A stretch of 49,285 nucleotides of DNA from Pelargonium tetragonum (taxonomy: Eukaryota > Streptophyta > Magnoliopsida > Geraniales > Geraniaceae): contig JAYMTL010000141.1 in NCBI GenBank assembly GCA_036897445.1, positions 1 through 49,285 of the forward strand, read 5' to 3'. A model generated the notes under the pieces. The model saw nothing but the letters and a program-made list of their open reading frames with translations, was not told where the DNA came from and ran no database searches. Below are positions 1-10,243 of the stretch, piece after piece (positions within the stretch are counted from its first letter, which is position 1; every line of letters starts with the position of its first letter). The position numbers and the translations under genes were made by a program.

Positions 1-3000
1 GTTAAATCTTAATCATGCATCAGCCTTCTCCAAAGTCAGCTTTAGTCTAGTTATGGCCCCCCTAAAAATCCCTTTTTACTTTATTTACTTGTTTTATCTA
101 ACATAGATTCTCTAAATTTGTCCGGGTCTGCTCTTGTTTAGTATAAGATTTAATACGGAGCCGGCTTTTTTTAAGTATATTTTGCAGTCTATATTTTCTT
201 GAAAAAGGAGATTTGTTACTTTTCACGAGATAAGTACTCAAGAGTTAGGTTCCTCAGAAGTGAATATTTTGTAGGTATAAAACTGTAGTTAAAAGAACAA
301 TTGCACGTAAAGTATAAAAAAGAAATTATCTTTGTTCCTAGTATGGCCCTAACTTTACTTGTCAAGTTAGTTTGATAGAGGAGATATTACGTCATATATC
401 TGGGCTTATCGGGAATTTGGGTACAAAATTTAGCCCTAGACTTTCGAGTTTGCCTACATTTGCTGAGTGTTAACTAAGGTAGAGAGAGGTTTTTCTTCGC
501 GGAAGTGTAGTATAAGGCTTCCACAGAAATATCCTTAAAATAAATATGCTTTTAATATGAGGTTTGCTATACCTATGAAAATTTATAGGCCCCTTTCAGG
601 CCAGGATCCGGAGTTTTTTTATATTTTATATAGAATATGGGCCTATTTCAATTAATAAAAGGGAATCCCGCGGGTTATGAAAAGGAGATTCAGAATTCCT
701 ACTTTTAGTTTAGTTAAATAACTCTACAGCACAGCTCAATATCTCAAGAGAAAGGTCGGGAACCTGCCAAGCAAAAGCACTCTATCCTCGTCAAGAAAAA
801 AAGGGGATAGCCGTATATTCTTCTTTGTTTCAGGCGTTGTCTCCAATACTATAAAAATTGAAATAAAGACTTGCGATAAATATTCCTGAATTTTTTTTAA
901 GTGTGTACATTTTTGAAAATAATATGGGTAAACTATACAAGGTATGTTTTACTAGGAGGGATTTTAAAGCTGCATAGCATAAAGAGAAGCTCTTTCAGGA
1001 TACTTTTCTAATACAAAAAGGAGTCGTTAATTTATATACATTGTGGAATTGCCCGACCCTTTTCAAAAGTCAAACCCCTGAATAATTCAATCCTATTTTT
1101 CTTTTAAATAAGAGGGCCCCCTATCTTCCTAGCAAGATAAGTACTTTGTATCACCTGACTATAGGTAGTTTAATAGATAATATACCTGTATGGCCTAAAT
1201 TGTAAGTAGACAAAAAAATCTTCCTATATAATTTTATACCTTATAGAATCCATATACTTAGTTGACTCCCATATAATTTCACAAAAGCTTTCTTCTAAAA
1301 CCCTTTTATTCAAAACCAAGAACGGAGCAAAAAACTAGAGTGGCGCCCCTGTCTGTAAAATAGCTAATAGTTATTCTTGCGGAATTGAAAAGAAAATTTA
1401 GCATAAAAAGCAAGTGTTATATTCGCAAATAGAATGTACAAGGACTTTTCATTTGAGTACTATAGTAATTAGTAGCCAGTGGCTGGTAATGATTCAAAGT
1501 GATTTTCTTGATTTACCGGATTAGTAGAAGCGTAGGAATATTGATAGTGAGAGCACTCAGTCAGCTAGAGGCTAATAAAGTTTTTTTTTTGCCAAGGGCC
1601 AAATCCTGTCATAAAAGTCAAATCTGCACTAGTAGTACACTTTATTTATATCGAATAAGGAGACCCTTTTAAGCCGAATCCAGATTAAGAATAATATGTA
1701 AACTGGGTTAAATCCGAAAGCTATTCTGAATTGTAGACAAAGAGGTGCCTTAATGTTTACTTTACTCGGCTTGTTTGCAGTACATAGACTTTTAATCTTA
1801 ATAGTAGTTTAAAATGAAAGGCTTTTTGAAATACATTTCCTGCCTACTACTTAACTGGCATTTTTAGAGGGTCCCTATAATAGATTCTACTTTTCCAGCA
1901 CTTACTTGTGAAGACAGGTAACACTTTATCATTATTATTCAAGAGGAACCCCTCCCTCTAAGAAAACAACCTCTAAACTAAAAGAGTTCCAATACTTTTT
2001 ATTAAAGTAAACACTCCTCTGCTTAATTTGTTAGCTATAAAAATCCCAAATCTCTTTTTATGTTTTATAAGAAGTAAGAAATTACGCGGGTTCGTAACAA
2101 CAAAGATAAACTACTAGATTCCTAAGTTAGATATATTGTGAATTGAACAAAAACTTTAACTAACAAGCAAGACTTGAAATGAGTCAGTCTTTATAGCGAG
2201 TCTTCAAAGGAGATCTTTATGTTTAATGAGGGAAATAGGGCTTTTAGTATAAACGGTATCATAGACAGAAACTTTGGCATTCTTCTTAATTAATTGCATT
2301 ACCTTCTGATTTCATTTTAATACGAGGATCGCAAGTCAATCCCTATTGGCTATAGGGTCTATAGGTTATAGAAGAATTGAGTTTTTCTTTCTATCTAAGT
2401 GATTAAAAATACCCCGTTAGAGAACCCAGCTATTAGGGGGGAGTATAGACCGGAGAAGCTTTCCTGGGTAGGGGTACTTTTTGAATCTAAGACGTACTAT
2501 GATGTATTAACAAAGTATTCTTTAAATTAGGGCTTTTTAGTCATTCTTTAATCTTTACGAGCCTCTGTTTTACTTCTTAAAGATTTAGATTTTCTTACAT
2601 TATATTCTTTGGGTTGTAGATGTAGGTTGGTACAACTCTTTTAGAGGAATACTTGTAAACTCTAAGTGTCAAACCCAAGAATTAGATACTAGATAAGCTA
2701 AAAAGGGAAATGCTTTTTTGAAGATATTACGTGACTTGAACCTGTGTTATTTAGAAAAATGGCTATAACTAAGCTTTTCATCTAGGCAAATTAAGCCGGG
2801 TCTGGATAATATACAAGTAGAGAGGGCGTACCCGGTATTTAGCCCTATTCCTTTGGAAAGTACTAAGAAATTTTAGACAAAGGAGATATTCAGGGGTTTC
2901 TTTTATATTAAAACCAAGATATAAGATATCTCAGGGGACTTTTAGTTCCGGAGAGGCGCGCTTTTTTGTTTCCCCCTTTTTTATAAAGCATCCCTAAAGT

Positions 3001-3966
3001 CTTGTTAGGGCAGCTAAGAAAGTGACTCGACATAGTAGGACTCCCGGGCATACTTTAGTCTTCGGCTTAGTTCGCCAAATTATATCCTATACTAAGCAGC
3101 TCCTTTTGGGGCAGCATTGTAGAATTTGGGTCGTTTTAGTTTAATGCCAGATTCGGAGTTGCACTCTCTAGAATTACGGAGCCCCCTTTTTAGGTTTAGG
3201 AATAAAAGCGAAAAGCTTTCTCGTTATCTTTATCTATAGCTTGGAAAGGGGTTACTCATATATTTTTTAGACCCCCTGAGATTTTTTAAGTATATATACT
3301 AGGAATTTCGCTCTTATAATATTAGTCCCGGAATTATTTTGCTTCAACTGCTACTTAAGGGCGTTGCCAAAGATAGAGATTTCGAAGAGACCCCTTTTTA
3401 GTTAATGAATAAGCTATAGGCTATTTAGGTAGGAAGGCTAAGGATTTTATAACAGCCTTGAGAATAAGGTGCGACCCTATAAAAAAAAAGAAGCCCTATT
3501 TATCAGTAAACCCCCGGAATTTTCTTACTCTACCACAAGCGGAAAACTTTTAGCTCTCCAGGACAACCTGTTTTCTAGACACTAGACAAGAAGGCTCCTG
3601 TTTTATCTAGCAGAGGGGCGCTTCGAGGCTATTAAAGTCTTAGTTAAATTTAAGAGAAAGAGATTGCTTAAGTATAGAGTTTTTTTGCTTCTTTTTTTTT
3701 TAGCGGCAGCTCTCTTAAAACTTAAGGAAAGCTTGACTTAACAAGGTAATTAGAATAATAGCGGAGTCAATACAAATAGAATTTTTGAAAAAAAGGGGTC
3801 ATGAATCTACCAATTGTGAATTTTTTATGAAAACTTTACTTTCTCTGCAGTGAAACTAAGCCCTAAAGGTGCTTTGAAAAAGTCCCAAAGTTTAGAAAAT
3901 TGTCCAACCGAACTTAGAACTTAAAACAACTTAATAGAAGGAAAGGTTATCCTTATACATACTTCC
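1..3966. other. AT-rich RIP-like DNA without genes
   Basis: No coding region can be supported here; all six frames are broken by frequent TAA and TAG. Hand counts for 301-480 give TpA 21 against ApT 14 and CpA+TpG 15 against ApC+GpT 21, a pattern typical of RIP-mutated fungal repeats. GC-rich knots occur, for example near 2437, 2950, 3180 and 3510. A weak tRNA-like stretch is listed separately at 2722-2783, and a box-A/box-B-like stretch lies near 1474-1500. I see no promoter or terminator. Confidence 0.6.
2722..2783 (-). tRNA. tRNA-like relic, 62 nt
   Basis: Read on the minus strand, the ends AGATG and TATCT region pair over five positions (including one G-T), as an acceptor stem would. A D-arm-like GCTTAGTTATAGC follows, with a GCT/AGC stem. 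The T-loop-like GGTTCAAGTC comes next, in a poorly paired arm. The part between the D arm and the T arm is about seven bases shorter than in a normal tRNA and shows no anticodon stem. This is at best a degraded tRNA or tRNA-derived repeat; it could be chance. Confidence 0.22.
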
Positions 3967-3981
3967 TACCGACTAAGGGGA
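3967..3981 (+). repeat. TA-flanked element end, 5' orientation
   Basis: TA followed by CCGACTAAGG is the reverse complement of the end CTTCAGTCGGTA seen at 5021 and 27790, with small changes. Just inside it, GGTTAATGTATAAT resembles GAGGTAATGTAATTA, found inside the end at 27769-27783 when that is inverted. A CT-rich patch follows, as expected if the element lies in minus orientation with its 3' terminal repeat here. Confidence 0.4.
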
Positions 3982-4034
3982 CCGCAGAAGGTTAATGTAT
4001 AATAGTTTAAAGAATATACCTACTTACTTTATAA

Positions 4035-4300
4035 TACCCACCAACAGCTTATGCTTACTCCTTTTCTATTGACTTAGGCTTAACTGACTTCTTGATTTAC
4101 CACTTTGTTTATGAGCTACCTCTATCCTTGCTATACCTCTCTAAGTCTTAGAAAGACTCTTCCATCTTTCTTAATCTTTGTAGCTAGACTAAGTGAGATT
4201 CTACCTGTCTTCTTGTTGCCTGTAATTATTCTATTATTTATTGTAGCTATTGTAAAGTTCTTTATAGTATAGTATTCGTTAAGTAATGAATATGGTTCCT
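4035..4300 (-). pseudogene. Broken lysine-rich coding remnant, minus strand
   Basis: The plus strand is strikingly CT-rich, so the minus strand is AG-rich and reads as many Lys, Arg, Glu and Gln codons. Minus-strand pieces such as KKSVKPKSIEKE and LQRLRKMEE are visible in one frame but separated by TAG and TAA codons. KSVKPKS resembles KAKSVKK in the neighbouring plus-strand copy at 4779-4907. It sits just inside the TA-CCGACT end at 3967. I infer the decayed C-terminal part of a DNA-transposon protein; the family is unproven. Confidence 0.45.
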
Positions 4301-4317
4301 CTTGCCCCCCCTTCTAC

Positions 4318-4440
4318 TAAAGCTATGAAGATACAGGGTGTAGCTCTATAGCTAAACAACAAGTAACAAAGAATAAAAAAAGCAAGTAAGTCAAAGGAGT
4401 AGGTAGCTCGTAAAGAAAAAAGAAAGGAGAAAGTCTAGGG
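4318..4440 (+). pseudogene. Broken lysine-rich coding remnant, plus strand
   Basis: The texture switches from CT-rich to AG-rich at about 4310, so this copy lies head-to-head with the preceding one. One frame begins KAMKIQGVAL and continues, interrupted by stops, into a QRIKKASKSKE-like tail. KxMxIxxxAL matches KQMEIENLAL in the copy at 33579-33710. A degenerate terminal motif, CAGTCGGG, follows at 4504-4511 after about 60 bases, the same order of parts as at 27.7 kb. No start codon can be argued for. Confidence 0.45.
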
Positions 4441-4496
4441 TAGATGGGTGTTATAAAGCGTGCATACATATTCTAAATACTACATAGTTTACCTCC

Positions 4497-4511
4497 TTCG
4501 TGTCAGTCGGG
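4497..4511 (+). repeat. Degenerate element end (TTCGTGTCAGTCGGG)
   Basis: It matches the CTTCAGTCGGTAAG ends at 5021 and 27790 at CAGTCGG, and like them it is preceded by TTACCTC-type sequence. The TA that follows the other ends is not preserved here. Confidence 0.35.
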
Positions 4512-4778
4512 AGCACAAACACTATCATTATTCTATACTACTAAGTTTGTATCCTCCATAAAGTACTATGACTAATATAATATACCTTACCTGATTATCT
4601 ATTAAGACTATCTATACAACTAGCGTATACTGTATTATATTTGTATTACTACCTATATAGATAAGTAACACTAATACATAAAACATATAAGACTAAAAAA
4701 ATGACAAAAATACTCAATAAGCTACAGGTAACACAAAGACAATAGCCCGTACCTTAATAAGAAGCTCCCAAAAGTTAG

Positions 4779-4907
4779 AAGAGTTTCTCTATAGCTCTTA
4801 CTACTCTTCCTGCTCCTGCTGCTAAAAGAAGTATAGCCCATAAAACAGGTAAAGCTAAGTCAGTTAAGAAACTTGATAAGTCAACAAATCTAGGCCAGGG
4901 AACATAA
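4779..4907 (+). pseudogene. Lysine/proline/alanine-rich protein remnant, 42 codons
   Basis: This frame is open between an upstream TAG and a TAA at 4905. It contains LPAPAAKR, then AHKTGKAKSVKK. The stretch AP-x(5-6)-AHKT-x(1-3)-K also occurs in the minus-strand copy at 33579-33710 (APTNGAHKTPTK), so this is a repeated coding remnant, not chance. It is strongly basic with no membrane segment or recognisable catalytic motif. The end CTTCAGTCGGTA lies about 115 bases after the stop. No start codon is evident and the N-terminal part is not recognisable. The family may be a pogo/Fot1-type transposase tail, which is inference only. Confidence 0.5.
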
Positions 4908-5020
4908 ATAAAAAGCAAACAAGTAAAGCAAGTAAGCCAGGTCATAAGAATCAGAAGTAGAAGCTGGTTTCATAGTGTATCTATGTTTTATCTATAATTA
5001 CTACTAATACTACGCATTAC

Positions 5021-5034
5021 CTTCAGTCGGTAAG
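5021..5034 (+). repeat. Element 3' end CTTCAGTCGGTAAG
   Basis: This 14-base sequence is identical to 27790-27803 and near-identical to 48294-48307. In each case an AG-rich lysine-coding tract lies upstream, then about 50-85 bases of AT/AC-rich DNA, then this end. The GG-TA junction fits an element that inserts at TA dinucleotides. Confidence 0.5.
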
Positions 5035-8000
5035 AGTAACGTATTGCAAATATCTCTAAGGTACTACTTATGTCACTACAGGGAGGGATTTTCTAAAAAA
5101 GGAAAAGATAGCTTTCTCAGTCTTAGAAGTTTGGGATTAGGACCTACGTATCTAACGCACGAAGCTTCTTTAATCTATTGAATTTTGATTTCCGGCTAAA
5201 GTCTCAACTGAGGGCTAAAAGGCTAATCAATAACAAGGGTTTGGTACGTAATATATAAGGGAAACTAGAAAACGAAAGTTAAAGGGGTTGCCTTTGTTTC
5301 CGGGATTTTGTCTCACAAATATGAAATGCGTAAACCATGTGATTTCCACTTGACTCTATTTTGAGATGATACAGAATTTTCAGATACCGGATATATAGAG
5401 TGTTTTCCAAGAAACGCACGCGAGACTAATAGGCATAAGTTGAAAAAGTCTTCTTCTTTGTAAGAGGTAGATTTCTCTTCAATAGGATTTGTAAGTTGCT
5501 ATACTATGGGATAGCTTAGATAAAGTCGGATGAAATTCCGTGTTGAAAAGCTCTTTTCTTTAAATGAAGTCCTTGCCTTGTTTAGAACCTACTAAAGTCC
5601 GAAAAGTCAAACCCCTTTCTTATTACCTGCCCGAAATCCCGGGTGCCTTTAAAGTGGGTTCTCGTGTAAAAATGTCTTTCTATTTTTTTACATATTTCTT
5701 GAGAGCTATACTTTCTACTGTACTATATCTTATCGACCTGTTCCCTTTAAAAAAATTTTTCTTTGACTTGCTCCAAAGTGTAAACCAAACGACTTTCTAC
5801 CTAACAATTCTTTTTCGATAGGAGACATTAACCTCATTAATAAACTCATAAATAAAAAGAGCGGGCCTGTTTTCTTCCACGAAAAGCAACCTTTTACAAA
5901 AGTTTAGAATATTTCAAGGGGACTCTGATTTAACAAATTCTACTTCTACTTTAAATCCGCAATACTGCTAATACCCACACAGCTAAGGTTTACTTCCTAT
6001 AAAGCAAGACTTGAAGTAGGGAAACCCTATTCATTAAGAAATTCCCTAGTAAAAGATAGATCAATACAATATGGCATAGAAATCTCTAACTATTTATATC
6101 AGAGTGTTCGAAAAAATTCGGTAAAGTCAAGCGTTTTGACTTTAGTCTTTCCTAAAAAGCAAAGGGGCATTAGAGTTTTAGTTGAATCCGTATTTCTTGT
6201 GTAGCTAGTAAAACCCTTACTATACTGCTCTACGAACAGAACTTCCTAAGAGAGTTTACTTTGAAAAGGGGAATGTATGCCCGGACAGGGGGGCTTGCTC
6301 TACTTCTTGATGAAGTAACTTTTTTACTGCTTTACTTTTGAGAATACCCTCAATATAATTTAGAATTTTATCGACTACGAAAGGCATTTCTATTACAAAG
6401 GGTTCAAAAAGCTTTTTTTACTTAAAAAGGAACTCCGTTGGTTAATTAATTGCTATATGGGAAAACCCACAAGCACTCCCCATTCTTGGGTTTTGCTTTC
6501 TCATTCACTAACTCAGATTACGCATTTTCTAAAAAGTACCCGCTCTTTAGGAATTGTGCAAACGGAAGTCGAATGGTTTATCCTTTTCTTATGCCTTTTT
6601 GTAACGCCTTTAGTACATGCTAACTTCAGGAAGGCTCCCCTCTTTTGTAGATATTGGCGGGTCATAGCTTATTTAGATCGATAGGAAATACGATGAATAA
6701 TGATTTTAACTTAGTGGCAGCGTGGATTATTATAATCTAACCCTTTTTAGGCGCCCCGCTAAAGTAATAAGTGACATTAATTAATAGGCGAGAACTTCTA
6801 CCCGAGTACTTTCTTGAGAAGATATAAAGAACTGCCTTTCAGTTTCATTTTTATTATAGGTTATAATAATTTGAAGTTTTCGGAGATCCCGTTACGGTCG
6901 GGAATACTTTAACTCGAGGAATTTTCTAAAAATCCTGTTAATGTGAATAGGACCCCGTATACCCTATGTTGGATACTGAATTCAAATTTCATGTAAAAAA
7001 CTTCTTAGTTTAGTAATTTACGAGCGTCAAACTCTATTTAGGCCCTTGGCTTTAGAGACCTTAAGGAAACCCCTTAACTATCTTGCAATTTTTATACTAG
7101 GCCCTTTTCCAGGGTACCTATAGAGATAAGTCTCTTGGTTGAAAAAGCACAAACAATATGTTAATAAATACCCCCGAAGTTTACTATTCCTGAAATAGTA
7201 TATAACTTCTGCCCAAAAAGCTTAAAAATTAAGCCTCTACTTGTGTAAACTAAGATGGATTCCTCCTATGAAAACAAATTGACTTTAGCCTTAGCTGCTT
7301 CATAAACATTATACTCTTGTATATTAAAAATTCTCTACCGATTTCCTTTTTTAAGTATATCCAGTTTAGAGTAACCCGGATTTAAAGTAAAAGGTAATAC
7401 TCATGAGTTTTCAACCTGAGACTGCCTAGTCAAGAATACCTCATAGTCAGTCTTAATAATATTAAGGACAAGATCTTATTTACAAAAAAAGGAGAATCCT
7501 CAAACTTAAATAGCAAGATACACTAAAAGCTGTCATTATAAAAAAAGAATTTTCAATTTGTTCTATAAAAAAATATACGTATCTAAAAAGAGGGAATTCC
7601 AGTCGGCATTTATTGTTAGGTTAGGGGAAGGTCGGGATCAACCAAAGGAATTCAAGCTTGCTTGAATTTATAGATTACACAGATTTGACTATACTCATAA
7701 AATACTTCGCTTCTTAATTGAAAAAGATACCAAGACTCTTATACAAACTTGTACAAAAATCATCCTTTAAAGAGGCTCTCGTCTTGTCGAAAGTTATACC
7801 TAGTTAGTGATATTCAGACTTTGTAAATACTAAAAAGGGGGATAATAAAACTTAAGGTTTTTCTATTTAATAGGGAGGACGCGGGTGCTATATTATATAA
7901 AGTAATAAAAAAGTACTTTGGCGGCAGCTCTAGAGAGGGATTCCCTTAAAACAATATAATTTAGACAAGAAAGTCTTAAAACAAAATCCCGGGTTTGAAT

Positions 8001-10150
8001 TCTTAACCTAAGGTATTGTAAATAAAGAAGTTCAAGAAAAGGGGGCTCGTATTTGCACAGGCGTTTGGAATTTAGCTGATATGGATATCCTAGGTAGTGC
8101 TCACTTGGTAGTAGTATAAAAAGGAGAAACCTGTGAGGCATTAGGTCGCTCCATTCGTCTCTAGATTAACTTCTTTTCTGTAATAGTAACACCCTGTCTT
8201 GGAGAAATTTATTTAAATTCTGGCTACTAGGAATCTCGGTTCCATTCTTTCAAATTGCGCAGACTTTTTGAAGGATTCTTTATTAAGGCGGGGCCCGGCG
8301 TTTTGTTAAGAGTATTCTATATTTAATTAAAGGAGTTTTTGTATAAAAATAGAATAATAAGTAAATTTTTAAGGCTATTGATATTAGATAGGAAGTTTTT
8401 GCTTTTTAGAACACGAGTAATAGTCCTTTTTTAGTCCGTTTTGAACTTTCCACGTGGGTAGAGCTAACGAAAAACTTGTGCAGAAACGGATGATGTCTTA
8501 GGAAAATCTTGTCATGATGAAGTTTTTTACAACTTCAATTTAATACTTATGCGGTTATAGTATACCAAAACGTTGGGATATAAGATATAAGAAGTAGAAA
8601 TACTATACATATGCAGTTCTCATCCTTGGAACAAATTAACAGCAGCATCCTTACTTCTTCTGTCACTCACGACTCCTTGTGTTAAAGTTTGTTTCCAATT
8701 ACGGATTCTTTTTTGCTAAGAAAGAATATTGATGCTTTTGTACATACTCAGCCTTCCTACTGGAAGTGTACAGAGTAAATACTTATAGGATAAACACGGA
8801 TCTTGTTGAACCCTAAAACTTTATTATAAAAAAGAACTAGAAATTCTAAACTGGACAAGTTAGGGATAAAAAAACTTCTAAGTAGGTTCTTGTGTTAAAA
8901 GGCTTTGAAAAAATCTCAAGTTAGTTCTTTTCTACTTAAATCTTGAGTTGAATATTTAGATTAACCCGAACCTGGCATAGAACAAACCGAGCCTCTCGAG
9001 GTCGTATGGTATGCCAAAGGCTTATAATCCAAGTGTTATAGCTTCAAATATGGTACATTACTTTTGCCTAGAACCTCTTTTGTATCCTTGTAGCAAATAA
9101 TACATTTCTCAATTTATTCCGAATATTGCTAGAATAAAAGGAATTTTACCAAGGGGGACCCGTTAACACTTGAATTGATCTTACTTTTATAGAGTTGGAA
9201 AAAAGCCTCCTAGAAAGGTTTCTAAGTTTGATAAAAACTTCTTTTTGGGCAAAGAAAAATTTTTAGTAATCTGAGAGCTGCGGTAATTCTAGTTTCTTTT
9301 TATTCGGCTGCTAAATATTCTATATCTATAAATAAGGGTTCCTTATCTAAGTGTTCTTTAGTTCCTCTTGTTGGCTATAATACTCCTCTTATGCTTTTTT
9401 GATCTTTTAACACAAGAACCTTAATTTTATTTTATCCCTTTTTATGCTTTTCATTCCAAGTATATAGAATTTGATATCAATCTAGAAATTTCTTAAACTT
9501 TCTATGGGCTCTCATTTAAAGTACTTGCATAGATAAAGTGGACAGAAATGGACCCGATTTGACTAGAAATCCTTGCCTTCTACTTCTTCAAAACACATAC
9601 AAATATCAAAAAATGCCTCAATCCACGAAAAGCTCTAACTCATGAAAAACCTTCGGCTCTACAAGTTCTTTTTTGGTTTCCTGTAAGTTCTAGGAAATAA
9701 ACTAAGGATTTCTCCTCGTCAAGTTTACCTTATATTTTGAGTATATAGTTCCGTAGGTTTTAGAGGCTAAAGTTAGGGAGAATTTCTAAAAATGGGGGAA
9801 GATAGGCATAGCTTTGAAGAAAGGTATTACAAGTATAACTATCAAAAAAGTAAAGAAAGAGTAAGGGGCCCTAAGTTCCTGAGATAACCCTTTAACGGGA
9901 AAGACTCAATTACCTAAGAAACTAAGAAAGAAGGTCTACTCCACAACCCAGTCTGTAAAAGGAAGAAATTCTGTTTCTACTCGAAGAGGTTTTCTTTGCT
10001 TGTGCATATAACAACCTCTTAATTAAATTAGTTCAAAGAAATTGGAATTAGCCCCCTTAGGATCGCCGGGGGTCTAACTAAGTAAAACCGGCCCGGAGCT
10101 CCTTTGTCCTCCAGAAAATAAGCGGGTAAGTAATAAGTGAAATAAGGATG
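5035..10150. other. AT-rich RIP-like DNA without genes
   Basis: No supported gene. The longest open frames here are about 75-85 codons (for example 5564-5821 plus and 7893-8141 minus), with no recognisable motif and AT-driven composition (Leu, Phe, Tyr, Ser). A hairpin lies at 7649-7668 and GC knots near 8288 (GGCGGGGCCCGGCG) and 9150 (GGGGGACCC). A mild CT-rich stretch near 9350-9470 could be a very decayed copy of the dispersed element, but I could not read a matching peptide. Confidence 0.55.
7649..7668. repeat. Perfect 9-bp hairpin
   Basis: AATTCAAGC and GCTTGAATT are perfect inverted arms separated by TT. No T-run or gene end is adjacent, so I do not call it a terminator. It may be a chance palindrome in AT-rich DNA. 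Confidence 0.5.
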
Positions 10151-10157
10151 CTATTGA

Positions 10158-10218
10158 GTTACAAGTACGTCAATAGTCAAATGGATCAAAGTGGGTTCGA
10201 ATCCCTACGTAGTGTAAC
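10158..10218 (+). tRNA. tRNA-like element with exact box B, no anticodon arm
   Basis: GGTTCGAATCC at 10194-10204 is an exact match to the RNA polymerase III box B / T-loop consensus. TAGTCAAATGG at 10174 fits box A / D-arm sequence, but it starts only 20 bases before box B, where a normal tRNA has over 40. An outer stem closes the unit: GTTAC(58-62) and AGTACGT(64-70) pair with ACGTAGT and GTAAC at 10207-10218, with one bulge and one mismatch. The T stem has three clear pairs (GGG/CCC). It cannot be a normal tRNA because the anticodon arm is absent; it may be a tRNA-derived repeat relic. Confidence 0.35.
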
Positions 10219-10232
10219 CTATGCCTTCTACC

Positions 10233-10243
10233 GGACTCGAACC
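10233..10243 (-). promoter_or_regulatory. Exact box B on minus strand (GGTTCGAGTCC)
   Basis: The plus strand GGACTCGAACC reads GGTTCGAGTCC on the minus strand, an exact box B match. It lies 28 bases from the exact plus-strand box B at 10194-10204, in the opposite direction. No convincing box A or acceptor stem is visible for it. Confidence 0.3.

Noticed and set aside
7649-7668. Hairpin as a transcription terminator
   Set aside because: No adjacent gene and no T-run after the stem; the window does not look bacterial.
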